DNA of 64,000 nucleotides from Litoditis marina. Lineage: Eukaryota > Nematoda > Chromadorea > Rhabditida > Rhabditidae. Positions within the stretch are counted from its first letter, which is position 1. Each line of letters starts with the position of its first letter. Where the stretch lies: contig OZ038439.1 of the NCBI GenBank assembly GCA_964036275.1, positions 7,353,169 through 7,417,168 on the forward strand. The letters are read 5' to 3'. The translations under genes were made by a program, and so were the position numbers. Shown one piece after another: positions 1 to 18,920 of the stretch. Below the pieces are notes generated by a model. It worked only from the letters and a program-made list of their open reading frames with translations. It had not been told where the DNA came from and ran no database searches.

Positions 1-321
1 TAACTCAACACAACTGAGAACATTGTATGTGAACGATAGAAACATTATAACAGCCACTCGTTTCGGAATGAAGTTGGTGAGTTCTACTTCAAAGAAACGT
101 ACAAGTGTCATGTTTTGACCATATTCCGAGAATATTACATACAATATTTACAATGCAAACTAATCATCTGTATTGAGCATTCAATTCTGCGCCCCTTTAA
201 TGTGTTCAACAGGAAGATCGAGTTCAATTGAATACAAACTCAGAACTGTCTAAGAAAACTTTAAAACACAAAAACTGAGTTTTTTTATAAGAAACATGTG
301 TTGAACTTCAACATTAAAGCA

Positions 322-432
322 GGAAGATTATGTGGACCAATCTCGTAACCTTTACATCCTTTACAATGCAATCGAAAGTTATATTGCAGTTTAGAGGACC
401 AAAGTGTTGGGTTGGACCACAGAATCGCCCTT
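322..432. repeat. Short inverted-repeat element, copy 1
   Basis: The ends are inverted versions of TTATGTGGACCAATCTCG around a centre containing a CAATCGAAA block. A related copy lies at 26898-27010. It sits in the second intron of the aspartic protease gene. I did not find a convincing target duplication. Confidence 0.55.
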
Positions 433-541
433 TTTAAAAACCAATTTTCCATAGAAAAAACAATAATAAATAGAATAAGAATAATTATTGAAGCGTGTTT
501 TATGTATATTATAACAATAAAATCAATATCAAATAACTCAC

Positions 542-1028
542 ATCGAAATAGTCGTATCCAATCTGACTTCCGCTAATCAGGTTCTGATCACGCTGCTGCA
601 GCTCCAGGAATCTGCCCTGGAGGAAGCATGAATCAATTTTCTTCTCTCTCTTTCTCTCTCTCTCCTTTCTTTCTCTTTCATTTTTCTCTCTCTCTCTTCC
701 CTCTCTCTCTCCCACCTTCCCTTCCCTCTCTCTCTCCCACCTTCCCTTCTCTCTCTCTCTCTATCTCTCCCTCCCTCTCTCTCCTCTCTCTCTCCCTCTC
801 TATGTCTCTCTCTGTCTCTCGCATCTCTTCTGCTCTATCTCTCTTATGTCTCTCTCTGTCTCTCGCATCTCTTCCTCTCTATCTCTTTCCCTCTCTCTAT
901 CTTTCCCTCTCCCAACCCACCTGTCTATTCAGCATTTCCCTCTTCGACTCCATGCTGTACAGTGGTATCTGTACCACATCGGCTACCGCCAGTCCCAGCA
1001 GAACCAGACCAACCAGCGACCTCATCAT
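542..1028 (-). CDS. Aspartic protease, N-terminal part (cathepsin D/pepsin family, nematode ASP-1-like)
   Basis: Two exons are visible: 1028-921 and 616-542, both phase 0, with a GTGGGT donor, a CTCCAG acceptor and a GTGAGT donor. Exon 1 encodes a signal peptide (MMRSLVGLVLLGLAVAD) followed by VVQIPLYSMESKR, the usual start of an A1 propeptide. Exon 2 ends in SGSQIGYDYFD, matching the motif just before the YLGNITIGTP segment of nematode ASP proteins. No catalytic DTG is present because the gene leaves the window at the left; the next exon must lie beyond position 1, so its intron is at least 541 bp. Family proteins are made as secreted or lysosomal zymogens, often in the gut. The upstream gene on the same strand is noc-3, whose stop is 760 bp away. 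An ATG also lies at 1025, one codon further in. Family assignment is fairly sure; the exact paralogue is not. Confidence 0.72.
630..905. repeat. CT-rich microsatellite in protease intron 1
   Basis: A 275-bp pyrimidine tract on the plus strand, mostly CTCTCT with TTCC and GTCT interruptions and a partial internal duplication. It fills the intron between the two protease exons, so the transcript carries a GA tract. Confidence 0.8.
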
Positions 1029-1787
1029 CTCTCGATCGACTGTCCCCTCCCTTATCTCTCTCTCTTTATCTTTTCTCTCTCTATTATCACCCTTTTCCCT
1101 ACTTATTCTAATCCCCTCCTAAGTAGTAGATTAGCCCATGCCACGTCATATGAAAACCGTGTTGGGCACAAAAAGTGAAGATCAATCGACGATTCGGCTA
1201 CTAAGAACAACACAATTGATTGAACAGCCTCCGGTTGATGCAAAATATGTATGACTTAGAGCCGAAATTGTGTAAATCATCTATCTAAAGGGTTTTCAGT
1301 AACCTTTTTTCAGATTACCTGAGTAAGGGACTTAAAAGACCATTTACCTAAATATCTAACGCAGTTTTTTTCTTCCGTACAAAAATGAGATGACAGTAAA
1401 CAACTCCTCATGGGAAGGAAACCATTAGCAACAAATACCGGTTTGTAGCTCTGCCACTCAGATACAGAAAAACAGAAGAAACAGTTCTGAACCAAACGCC
1501 TCTAAATGCGAAAAAGTTTGAGAATGAACTGAACTAAACCAAATTACTCGGTTGTTTGAAAGTTTACACCATTTTCTATCTCTCTCATTCACAACACAAA
1601 ACAAACAAATGTTCGAATAACTGTTTATAAACTATATATGCAACAAGGTATAAACAATTGGTAGGGAAATCAGCGGGGAAAATAACAAGAAAACTCAACA
1701 ATAATTGTAATACAATTCAACCATAAAACATTGCCTGAGGGCAATTAACAATGGAGACACGAGACGTCGTCCACACACAATCTTCCA
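1029..1787. other. Intergenic region between the protease start and the noc-3 stop
   Basis: No gene is visible in this stretch. It should hold the promoter of the protease (minus strand) and the 3' UTR of noc-3. CT-rich sequence continues to about 1085; the remainder is AT-rich without recognisable exons. Confidence 0.5.
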
Positions 1788-4700
1788 CTAGAATTCTCGG
1801 CTTTCCAACCAATTGGCAATGTTGAATTGCAAATTTTTCGACGAAAGCTCCTGATTTCGCTTCTGAAATAAGAAAATGACAAATTTCACTAAGCCATACA
1901 AAGTTCTTGATATCTGGTCAAAACGTTGATGTTACACGTGAGTTAGTGATAAAATACATCTCAACTTTAACTCTTCAATGATCCACTATCACATCAAGGT
2001 AATTTTTAGGTTTCCCCTGACCTCGTTCAGTTAATACTTTATAATGTTGATCGAGTACATGATAAACTACACCCACTTCAGTGTTTGTAAATAGATACAA
2101 CATACAACACACGAAGCAAACATTCCTTTCTCCCAGTTGCCACCAGGGTCTTATCTCGACTTTTTCAGCTCGTATTTTCCTCTATCTCTAATGAGCGAGT
2201 GCCACACTCTTTGATTGTAGATGAAAAACAAATAATGAAATGCATTGTACATAGCAAATAGCCCACCTTGCAGTACTTCTGTACATCATTGAGATATTTG
2301 TTGTCGACCGAGGTATATCCCCCCGCCTCCTCCATCTCCCGGTGCATCAACTCCCACGGCTTACTGGAATCAAATTACATCAAACTTGTATAATTGGTAA
2401 ATATTGCATATTTTTTTCCGAATCATAAACTTTCGGGTATTCCAATTTAAAAACGTGTTAATCTCTGTAAAATAGTCACACCTTACCGGGGTGTGACCGA
2501 AATACACTAGTTATACTATCAGTATACTGCCGATATTTTTATTTTCTCCTCTTGTATATCACATGCTCGCATGTAAATCAATCAATCAGTAAACTAGAGC
2601 TGCTTCAATCGCAACTACTCTATCGTTGGTAAGCGTACTTAAAGGTGAGCTAACAGGAACCAAATCTCGTGCCTTGCGCTCCACTGTTAATTTCGTCGCT
2701 CCAATGCAAATGCGCTACAAAAACGAATTTATTGATATTTTGTGGACCATTTAATCACAAATCATTAGCGGACATTCGAAAACTTCGTTTTTGAGGTGCA
2801 TTTCCATTGGAGCGATTGAATTAACCGTGGAGCGCAAGTCACGAGATTTGGTTCCTGTCAGGCCATTTTAAAGTAAAATTGTCCACCTGGCCACAAAACT
2901 AACATGGATGTCATCTGGGGACTGAGTCTCATCTGACCAGTCGAGGGGACTCCGTGCAGAATATTCTGAGCGTAGTGGCTCAACGACTTCACACGACGCT
3001 GGAAAAGGAAATTTTTCAGATTAGAAGAAAAGAATAAGGTGAATACACAAATTTAGACCGGAAGAAAATAGAAACAGCTTGCCTTGTAGTTACAAAGATC
3101 TGATTAATATCACAATTTCGCAAATTTACGCTACAGCTAACGGAAAACATTACTATCATAAATTCCAATACAAATTCCTGATATGATAATCAATGTTTTT
3201 AGCTCTAAGTTTGTAGCTTGGGAAAAACACTCGACTACAATCGCGACAATGCCTCGTTCCATTATAGAAACGTTCTGTTCTATTGTAGAACTAGCATTGT
3301 TTCCATAAGGAATAACTCGAGTTTGGATTGCGTCGGAACACGAACAAGGTTGGAGATATAAGTTTATATGCGAGCGAGCGTAACAATGATGGGTGGCGAG
3401 CGGACTGCCCAGGGAAGCGACCTAAGGGGGCGGGGCGGGTGCCACGAGCCAACCAAACCGGTTGCCCCATGGCACGGCCTCGATCGGAATTGGGGAGCGT
3501 CAGTCCATTCCATATCAGAATAAGGTGGTATGAACGTACCCTAGCCAACATCCTTAGTTCTGTGCGTACATCTCCCCCCATAGCATTGGCCACATCGGGG
3601 TCATCCAGGTCAACCCTGCATATTCCGCCGGCCCCGCCCCCCGCACCGGACTCATCCTCCTCCACCAGGGACTGCAGCTTAGGGTGGGCCTGGAATGGAA
3701 AATCGATAATCAATATAAATATATTAAAAACAATCGATACATAAGTAAACATATTTTTCTTTAAGTTCGCTTTAAGAGAAGCTTCGGGTGGGGCAGTCAC
3801 ATATTCAATATAAATATATTAATAACAATTAATTCATGAGTAAATATGACAAGTATTTCAGCGCATCCACGGATCCGAGCCGAACTTTGGGCAAAATGTC
3901 GAACACGTCTTCAAAATATGAAGAAGTTGGCCTACGTTGAATGCTGGATACAGCTACAGTACGGCTAATTAAAAAGTTGTAGCTCATCTTTTACTACGAA
4001 TTACGTATCATGTATAGCACACTGTACACCGTGTCTAGAACTAGAAGATTTTTCTCCCAATATATGTTTATTGTCCACGAAAAAATATGATTGTTAACGA
4101 ACACCAGTAAGGTCCGACTAAGCAAAATAAAGTAGTCCGTTTTTAGCTTCAAACGCATGAAAATTGATAATTTCGCACCAAAATCAGAGAAGTTCTAACG
4201 TTTTCAGGTAAAAAGTAGTCCGTTTTTCGAATTTTTCTGCCTATTCGGACAACTTTACTGGTGTGGGATTGTTAACTAACAATGAAGAATGTCCTGACGA
4301 GTGCCACAATACACAATGCCGAATTGTCATCCAAAACGATGGCCACCGAGAGAAGACGTTTACAGAAGGCGGCCACACGACCCAGGGGCACCTACAACAC
4401 AGGCAATAACGAATTTCATCGAGGAATTACAGTTCAAGAAAGAAAACAGAAACTTTTTGACGAAACAGAAGAGGAAACAGAAGAGTTTTTGACGGCGTCT
4501 CGTTCTAGAAAAAAACATGAGAGAAAAACCCAGCGGAACCTATGAACAGATCATACGTCCCAGAATCATTAGAAAATAGTCAAACGTAACATCATACGAA
4601 CATCTATTCAAGAAAATTTCACAACAACTAGTGACCGTATTCTCAGGAAACTCGTAAAAGCTCCTATTTTTATCCTCTCGTAAGTGTCCCAACAAGAAAG

Positions 4701-7700
4701 AACAACCGTGTAATAAGGCCTATACGTGAACAATGAATGTAGCCAACACTGAACAAACTTTCATCAATAGAAAATAGCTGGTTGTATAGTTTTATCGAAA
4801 AAGAACTAGAAACGAACCTGTTTTCTCCTCTCGTTGATCATCAGATCCAGTGTACGACTAACCACTGTCAGTTGTCGAACTCGCTGTTCTAAACGGAAAC
4901 GAATTGAAACAAGGTTGGCTTTTTAATAGACGAAAATACAAACGAGCTACAGAAAAACGCCAGTCAAGTTCAACAGATCTTCAAATAAAACCTTGTTTTA
5001 CCTCCATACGAACACGTTACATTCTCCCGATTTTTTCGCCAGAAAAAGCCGGATTTCAAAATTTCAGAATATGCTCGCTTATAATCGTCAACATACCCGA
5101 AAATTCGGCAAGTTGACAAATTGAAATCGTCGTTCAAATATTAATGAACTATCATTAGAACCCACCAGGCCTGGTCTCGAAGGGCAACGCGTTGAGTAAT
5201 CGATAAACGGATCGATAGAACTTGGATGGATCGACATTCAACAGTTGGCCCTCCCCGGAGAGAATGACGAACACCGTGTTCACACAATGCAATTGGTCGA
5301 GCAGACGAAGGTGCTGCAAAAAGTGGGAATGAGTAATTGGACCACCCTGTTCACATTGTTTATGTCTAGTTCAATTTATAAACTTAAATTCAACCACCCC
5401 AAGAGATCATAATTAAATGGAAAAGGAGAACTCTAGATGGCAGAACTCATGCATGCCGCTAATGAAAACTTATTTTCAACGATTTTAGTGAAAGTCTGTG
5501 AAATTAACAAATCCAATATCAGCTGTCACTACTACCGTCACAGAAAAGACAAAAGTATAAGTAACCGGATTCCCATAATCCTATCAGCTAGTATTATTAA
5601 TAATACATGTATTAATAATAATAATAATAATGTAATGTATAAATACCTGTTTATCGACCAGATCCTCCATTGTGCTGACGATATCCTCAAAGAATTCCAC
5701 ATTCAACATGTGGGCGAATTTACTCAAACCCTCCAAAACGGGCTCCAGAAGAGACAAATTCGGCATTCGCTTCAGCACGGAGAAATACGTTTGGAACACG
5801 TATTTCATGGCCTCTGTCGCCTAAAATAGGGAAATGGTGGTTAGGTATACGGTAGAAATGTATGCAAATCGTCTTTCAGAGAGGAAAAAAACAGGGTTCC
5901 ACAGTTCCACTCATACGATGACGCAGAAAAAGAAAAAATTTTGACCGTTAGATTGTTAGATAGATGACAGAACGCTAGTATCCTCATCGGTATTGTCAAG
6001 TATAGTAATGAACAAATCCTTGTTGTAGGTTGATGTGGATATAGTTCCTGTCATTCCCACTGAGACTTGGCAGCGGGCCAATGCATTTTCCAGGCTAATT
6101 TTTACAACTTCTTAGTTTTTCAAATAATTTCAAATTCCTTTTAGCTGTTCTTCAGTTCCTCAAGAACACGTAAATGAAGAAATTCCTTGAAATACTTATG
6201 TCTGCTCTGAGAAATAGTCATCCGAAAATCTTGGTACTATGCCAATGGGTCTCAGTGGGAGTGAAACGAACTATACACGCCATATCTTTTTCACCTGTTA
6301 ATCAACGACATCAAACTACAAACACAGGGCAACAGGACAAAATACAGTGCAGTTGCGAACCCTCGAATGCTTTTTGCTAGAACAATAAACTTGAACTAAC
6401 ATTCTTGAGCTTTGTGGTCATCGACTCTGCGGCATCCAATTCCTTCAGATCGGACTCCAGTTTATCCAACTGCTTCTTGTACTGAAAATACCAAATATAT
6501 ACGAAATGAGAGAAAAAAAAACGAATAAAACAATTCTAATGACTTTTTTCAAAAAACATACATAAATGAACTGAGAACTCCTGATATGTCGATGAAACAT
6601 GAAACATCAGAGGCAGAGCAGGGAATTATTTCCTCTTTGCTCCATTGAAAATCCAGTAGAGTTGTCCGAAAAAATCAGAAACGTTCACAAACGGGCTTAT
6701 TTTCGCCAGTGTCAAAAAATGGCATACTTTGCAATCATGAAATTCCAGATACTCAATTTGAAAAAAAAACAGCTGTTTTGTATGCAATAGCCACAACTTA
6801 GTGGTGTGTGAGTGTGATAAAAAAAACTTCTCCCCCCACCTTTCTGGCCGTCTTGTTTGCTCGTTCCTTCTTGACACGAGCGCGCTGGGCAAATATTCTT
6901 CCCTTTCCAGACTTTTTATCCTCATTTTTCACTTCCTGCAAAAAAATGGAATAACGATAGAGAATACAACTTTTTCGTTTCATTCAATGAAAAAGCCACT
7001 CAACAAATGTTATCATCGAGGACTTTGATGTGTGTCGCTCTATTCTCCATTGTGTAGTTTGATCTCGTCATTTTCGGTATAGTATAACAGATACAGAGCT
7101 ACTACAAAGTATAGGTGTATAGGTCATTTTTCCTAACATAAATACACGAGTTACTTGATTATCTACCACCCACCATAATAGTGAGACTGAGAAACGAAGC
7201 AATGAGTTGCTGAGAAAATTCGCGCATTTTGGACGCAAAATCATAAAGTTCACACATTCAAACTTTTGAAAAATGAAGAAAAGAACCTCTAGAATAGCCA
7301 AACCCTACTGATTTGTGAATAGTTACCACCTACCATGATAGTGAGACTGAGGAAGGTGGCAATGAGTTGCTGCGGGACCTGTCCCTTCCTCTTTGTGACC
7401 ATGGCCGAGATACTTCTGGCCCCGAAAAGGGACATCCTGAGATGGAGGTCCTCTTTGAACATCCGAGCAAGGGCACCACACACCTCCGATACTACCTGCA
7501 GTCGAATGTCGAATACATTTCGTGAATTCATGTATTCATGATATGTCCATATCCCAGTGAATTTGTCGGATCGGAACCGTTTTTGCAACCAATATCCGAA
7601 AAATTTCACCCATTTTCGAAGCAAAATCATATCGTGTACTGTCTTTGATTAGAAAAATAGGTTCTTTTTTCATACCAAACCGAATTTCATAAAAGCCCGC

Positions 7701-10700
7701 ACCACACTCTGTCTCTCTACTTCTACTCTCTCGACTACATAGCCATAAACATTCAACAAAGCACAAACATTCTACGGAACCTAGCAGAAATGTTGCTGCA
7801 AACCAGCAAATAAAACTGCTTCCCTATTGGTGTTTGAAGATTAGTTCAACTTACTGGTGTGTAGCTCGTGAATACGCCCCTATCGCCAACATCCTACATC
7901 CTATGAAGAGAAACCGCTAAACTTCGCAATTCGATCGCGAAAGGGTTTACTTTTACTGGTTTACTGGACTCTACAGAGCATAGTCTTTGATGTGTGTATG
8001 TTCCAACTCAAATGTTCCATAAATCCATCAAAATGAATAATAGCCAGCGTACCGTGGCATTCCTCGACAGAGATAGTCGTACCATGGCCGAGATGATATT
8101 CGTCGTGTAATTGAAATGGGGACAACAGATCATCAGACGGGCCATCGCCTGCAAAACAGAAGAGGTCACAATACGAGATTCATTTCATTGTATTACTGGG
8201 TCTCGCGTGAGGCGTAAAGGTCTCTGTTGCACGTTGAAAGGTCTCTGTTGCACGTTGCAAGTTAAAAACATCAAAACCACTGTGCTGTTAAGCTTAAGCT
8301 CAAATAAGTGGGCATAAGCTGAGTGTTTTTCTCTTTCAGGCTTTCCGCGCGTTCACAGCTTCTGTCTGGTTTCACATTTTGAACCGACAAAAATTCATAA
8401 GACATATTCCAATGCAAACACTTGACAGAAGATCATTATAAGATTATTAATATTTTGCATTCTCTTCACACTATTGCGGAAAACTTTACACTATTGCATC
8501 ATCTCTGAACAAAGCATGAGAGCCACCTTGATACTCAGCATTCCTATCTTGTACGTGAATGAGCCCTCCTCTAGAGTTCGACCTTTCGTTTCGAACTCTG
8601 AAAAAAGTAAATTAAAACACGATCATAAAAATAGTTTATTTTGTGCTTGATGTATCATGTATTCCATATTCCCACTTATGTTTGCAATGAACAACCTGAA
8701 TAGAGTAACAAATGTGTTCAACATATAAAAAACCCTAAATTTAAATTGCCTAGGGGTAGAAGACCTGAAATGAAGCCTATTCAGTATAAATTTTCAACAC
8801 AATTGCGTCAGAATTGAGAGTTAAGTGCAATACCATTATTACTATTTTGATTCACGAGTATTAGAGAAAGAAGTGAAACCTGGATTTTTCTGGCTATTCA
8901 GACAAAATTACGTACGAAAAAAATTAAAATAACTTACTTCCGGAGTACTTCTCGCACAACTGCAGGTACTTGAGATAGTATCTGAGGAGAGACTCCTCGT
9001 ACGTCTGAAGTTTCTTCGTCTCCTTCTTCTGTTTCTGCTGTTTCTCCTCCTCACTCAACGGGCGGATCGAGTAGCCGGGAATTATGTCGATCAACACCTA
9101 CAACATTTCATAACATTAATATCATTTATGAAATTGGAGTGTAAAATATACAATAGTAGACAGGAACTTGTTGCCTAAGCAATGAGAATTTCATTATTTC
9201 ACATATTATAATACCTCGTTTAAATATTGTCGTTGTCGTTAAAGTGAAAAATACAACACTCGTGAATGATCCTGGTATTCCGAATTACCTGTGCAGTAGC
9301 CGCACTACCACCATAGTTTAAAACAATACGCCCCAAACGCATAAAACCAAGTCAGTGTATTGCGTAGGAAGTAGGAATGAAAACAACTAACATACAAATA
9401 AAGCAACCTGTAACTATTTATTTATTTTTACCAACCTGTACCATGGTGGCCATAGCCAGTTTCTGTACAGTTTCCCTGACCAGAGAATGCACTTTCTGTC
9501 CCTGACAAAGATGGAACAGATCACGCAATTTGTACACCTGCAACGGACTACATAATAACATTGATAACCTAATCATAATAAAATAATACTTTAATAATAG
9601 AATAATACTTTTTTTTATAAAAACATATTATTATTACGCAATTTGTAGACCTACAGCAAACAAATGCACCATTCTAAGTCACTTCCATTCACAAAATAGA
9701 ATATATTGATCTAGACGAGAAGTTGTACCTTGCCAACTTTAATTTTTAAAAGTTCTTTTTTTGCTTTTTTTGTAATGTATGATGTATTTACCTATTAGTT
9801 GATAGTTGAACCGCAATATTGCTACCCCAGAGAAAAAGAACTATCGGCCCAATTACCAACTGTAAAAGTAACAAGTACATTTACAGACCTTTACAGAATA
9901 AAAAGGAAGAACTCACATTTTCCTGCGGGTTTCCGAGCAAATGATGTGCATAGGTGGAGATGGACTGCTTGAACTCATCCAACATCTCCTTTCTTCTCAC
10001 CAGAAGTTCCGTTGCGGAATAGCCGGACAAATCCTTACAATAATAAATTTACTACTTTTTTAAAATTATAATTCTCAGTTGTTCATGTTGATAATCCACT
10101 CGAATTGCCGAGTCATATAGGTTTCGCACAACTTTCCAACTTTCCAATGACTTCAATGCAGCAAAAAAGTACGCAGAACTTTAGTTTCACATGCATTTAC
10201 ATTTCACACAAATTCCTGGAAGTCTCGAACTCGAAACATAAACATGAAAAATATTCTAAACAATAATGTGTAAAGCAAACAGACATGCCAACCGTGTATC
10301 CTACAAAAAATAACCATTTTCCAATGTAGAATCAAGAAAATTCATGACAAGGCGAAAGGCATTAAAAATAGACCAATCCTTCCGATTTCGAGGAAGAAAT
10401 GGCTCTTTTTTTTAATCCAACTGATGTATGGTTACCTCATTTTCTGGTTTCTCTTCCTCGTCCTCTCCAGCCTGCGTCTCCGTCTCACTTTCACTCTCCT
10501 CACCGGCTTTCTCACGGGTAGGGCGCACCAATCGACCATCCTGACAATATTTCACATATTTACATATTTTACATTCATTTACTTCGCTTCGTTACCAGGC
10601 GACAATCATCATACATGTATGTATAGATGAAGGAATATTTACATCTTTAATAACAAAATGAGAAGAATCAAGTTTATCGCACATGAATTACCATTATTAA

Positions 10701-12267
10701 AACCCATGCCGATTGAAAAAGTGTGAAAGTAGCATTCTTGTTCTAGAACAAACAGCACAGTCATTATTTAAAAGGTAGGGTTAAACAACGTTAAAGACAT
10801 TATGACGCCGAAATAAGATGTAAGATGACTGAAGACTGATAGGTAGGTGTCCTACAGTTCAAGTCAGCTGGTTCACAGAACTCAAACGACCGCTCGTCCC
10901 TGGCACCAGCAAATGCTGAGAACCTTTCATGCAAGTAGCGGAACTATTCAAATTCAATAAATCAATAAAAAGAGTGAAAAAAAAAACTGAAGAACATATG
11001 ATTTTCGAGAAAAGGAGAGGGCCGACTGACCGATAACTTAATTGGCAGCATTTCCTCCATATTATCATCCAATTGTCCATCGAACTTCCTTCTTTTCGAC
11101 TCCAAGTCTCCTGCATCTGAATCCTCGTCGTCCGAAACGGCCTTTTCTGAAGAATACTATATAAGATCTTACGTGATATAATAAATGGGTCCGACTATTT
11201 CAAAAAATGTTGTTTGCTTTTTCAAACACATTGAAATTGATTATTTTGCAGGAAAAATAGCAAAAAGGTCTTGTTTTCGGCAAAAAAGTAGGCCGTTGTT
11301 CGATTTTTTCTTGCTATTCGGACAACTACACTCCATTACACAATCTTATCATGGTCTAACCTCATGCGAAAAGCTTTTGAATTCGGAAAGATTCGGAGGG
11401 TTTACGGACATTGAAAAAGAATCTCCACATCCAACTGTTACTTATAGCTACATAATATATCATCTTTTTTTTACAATCAAAGTATAGTATGTGTTTCACA
11501 GGCCAACTTACTTCTATCGTGTCGTCTTTTCAACGCGGCGAATGCGCTGTTTTCCCAATCGATATCGGCATCCAACATATCCAAAGGGAGATTGTCCTCG
11601 GCTTCATCATTGTACTGAGCATCGCGGTCTGCCACCCAATCGTCTTCTACCTAAAAGAGTTATCCAATTATATATAAACACTTAGTATCATTACAAGGTT
11701 ACAACGTAAAACAACCAACATAAATGAAGCTGTTTGAATTGATCGTGCTATTTTGTTCCAAGCCCGGGTTTTTCCGTTGTGTACCAGATCCGCTATCTTA
11801 TGATGTTTCTTCTGTCTTTAACTCTACAAAATCCATAACTGCCTCCATTTCACTGTCAATCACTGACGAATACAGAATTTGCAAGAGAGAAGCTAACCAA
11901 AACACACCTAATTTCGAACCAATCGGTTTCGGTTCTTGAATAAATGGTGCTAACCTAACTGACCGAAGAAAATTTAGCTGCTTTTGAAGCTTTTCTTTGT
12001 AGTTATATTGAATAGATCAAATCAGAGAATTGTTCTCAAGTATATTGGTTCATTTTGTTTTTAGTATGGCCTAGTTGAACTTACATTTGTTGCTCTCTTT
12101 CTGGAGTCTTTCGATTTGCGTGCTTTGATATCCTTCAACCCATCAATGATCCCTCTGGAGATCTTCTTTTTCTTGCCCAGTTTGTTCAATTTTCTCGTCG
12201 TTTTTCTCGTGTTGGAAGTCTTCATCATCCGCAACTTCTCTTCACGAGAAGCGGAAGCAAACCCCAT
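1788..12267 (-). CDS. noc-3: Nucleolar complex protein 3 (NOC3L homologue)
   Basis: NOC3 acts in the nucleolus in 60S pre-ribosome maturation and in licensing replication origins. Twenty exons: 12267-12085, 11650-11512, 11146-11031, 10540-10436, 10033-9917, 9537-9436, 9097-8938, 8597-8527, 8148-8053, 7495-7334, 6935-6840, 6481-6401, 5820-5647, 5313-5166, 4888-4818, 4391-4281, 3689-3540, 2998-2904, 2363-2267, 1862-1788. They sum to 2349 nt, 782 aa; human NOC3L is about 800. Landmarks match NOC3L in order: basic N-terminus, [17 protein letters not shown] then [30 protein letters not shown], the conserved [18 protein letters not shown] block in exon 13, [14 protein letters not shown] and LMINERRKQ. 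Start chosen at the first ATG, 7 nt after a TTGCAG acceptor. Exon 5 uses an unusual TAAG acceptor. Short transposons sit in several introns and a duplicated exon fragment in intron 10. Confidence 0.93.
2638..2873. repeat. Inverted-repeat element (MITE-like) in noc-3 intron 18/19
   Basis: About 60-bp inverted ends: left AACAGGAACCAAATCTCGTG then TGCGCTCCACTGTTAATT, mirrored on the right at 2810-2868. The centre is an unrelated AT-rich stretch. It is non-coding and lies between noc-3 exons 18 and 19. Confidence 0.7.
4099..4266. mobile_element. Short inverted-repeat transposon, CACCAGTAA family, in noc-3 intron 16
   Basis: Inverted ends carry the CACCAGTAAAGTTGTCCGA motif, then AAAAACGGACTACTTTT. 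The 168-bp element is flanked by a 10-bp direct repeat GATTGTTAAC (4089-4098 and 4267-4276), the size expected of a Mutator-like target duplication. The right flank ends 4 bp from the exon 16 donor. Related, more decayed copies are at 6647, 11185, 20005 and 21178, with fragments near 18610, 24737 and 25572. Confidence 0.65.
6038..6276. repeat. Inverted-repeat element, CCCACTGAGAC family, copy 1
   Basis: Ends are inverted copies of TATAGTTC then TCCCACTGAGAC then a CCAATG block. A second copy of the same length and design lies at 40008-40246, and half-elements are seen near 41270 and 41470. It lies in noc-3 intron 12. Confidence 0.7.
6647..6806. repeat. CACCAGTAA-family element, decayed copy
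   Basis: Left end CCAGTAGAGTTGTCCGA and right end ACTTAGTGGTGTGTG are degenerate inverted versions of the family termini. It lies in noc-3 intron 11. Confidence 0.45.
7174..7209 (-). other. Duplicated 36-nt mini-exon candidate inside noc-3 intron 10
   Basis: Between a TTTTCTCAG acceptor and an ATG|GTGGGT donor lie 12 codons reading [12 protein letters not shown]. They repeat the last 12 codons of exon 10 ([12 protein letters not shown] at 7369-7334). Of the five codons that differ, four are synonymous and one is Thr to Ser. Phase 0 on both sides means inclusion would insert 12 residues in frame. Whether it is spliced in is unknown. Confidence 0.5.
11185..11340. repeat. CACCAGTAA-family element, decayed copy
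   Basis: Internal AAAAAGTAGGCCGTTGTTCG and TTGCTATTCGGACAACTACA match the family's right half; the left end (GGGTCCGACTATTTC) is eroded. It lies in noc-3 intron 2. Confidence 0.5.
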
Positions 12268-12273
12268 CTTGCC

Positions 12274-12277
12274 TCTG
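12274..12277 (-). other. Probable trans-splice acceptor of noc-3
   Basis: ATTGCAG precedes AGGCAAG and then the ATG, giving a 7-nt leader. This is the spacing expected for spliced-leader addition in nematodes. Confidence 0.6.
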
Positions 12278-12739
12278 CAATGAGAATGAAGTTTGAAAGC
12301 ACGTTTCAATAGTAATAGTTAACATATTATTATTAAAAAAACAGTGGAATGTTTAATTAAAAAAATTGGCTGCACATTCAGAAAAATTGATCCGAGCAGT
12401 ATGCTTTATGTGCATACTACCTCGGTTTTCGTTGGAGGACCACTAAATGTACGGTAGAAATGACGAAATTTTTCTAGATGGGCGGTTTAAAATTCTACAT
12501 CTGTTCTGATTGAAATTGCATCAATTTTTTAAATTTAAAACGGAATTTTAATGTTTTTAAGTAGTTTTTTTGTACTTTGATCGTTCAAAATACGGTTTCA
12601 GTTGCTCGTGCATGGTTCGTTCATACAAGATAAGCGAATCATACGTTTTACGTGCGTGTTCAGCTTGTTTAGAATTTGAACATATCTAGAATCTAATGTT
12701 TTCTGAATCAAACTTCACATTTCAGTTTCAAAACTAAAT

Positions 12740-12746
12740 ATTTCAG
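12740..12746 (+). other. Probable trans-splice acceptor of hsp-6
   Basis: ATTTCAG ends at 12746, leaving a 20-nt leader to the ATG at 12767. A 5'-UTR intron acceptor is the alternative. Confidence 0.55.
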
Positions 12747-12766
12747 GTAAGCTTCTACACAGCACG

Positions 12767-18920
<6,154 letters not shown>

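Larger units (their letters stand above)
12268..12766. promoter_or_regulatory. Shared divergent promoter of noc-3 and hsp-6
   Basis: The two start codons face away from each other across 499 bp. No obvious TATA box is seen. An imperfect heat-shock-element-like TCTAGAATC is at 12685-12693 and a TTTTTCTAGA at about 12472. hsp-6 is the classic mitochondrial unfolded-protein-response gene in C. elegans, so stress control would be expected, but I see no decisive site. Confidence 0.6.

Noticed and set aside
628..1122. Plus-strand frame full of Ser-Leu repeats
   Set aside because: It is a CT microsatellite inside an intron of the minus-strand protease gene.
3840..3960. Minus-strand segment reading [21 protein letters not shown] as a noc-3 exon
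   Set aside because: It does not match NOC3L; the true exon between 15 and 17 is 4391-4281, which fits both phase and homology.
10859..11116. Possible extra noc-3 exon near 10870-10920 ([16 protein letters not shown])
   Set aside because: It hits a stop without a good donor, and exons 3 and 4 already join in phase to match NOC3L (LPIKLS followed by [11 protein letters not shown]).
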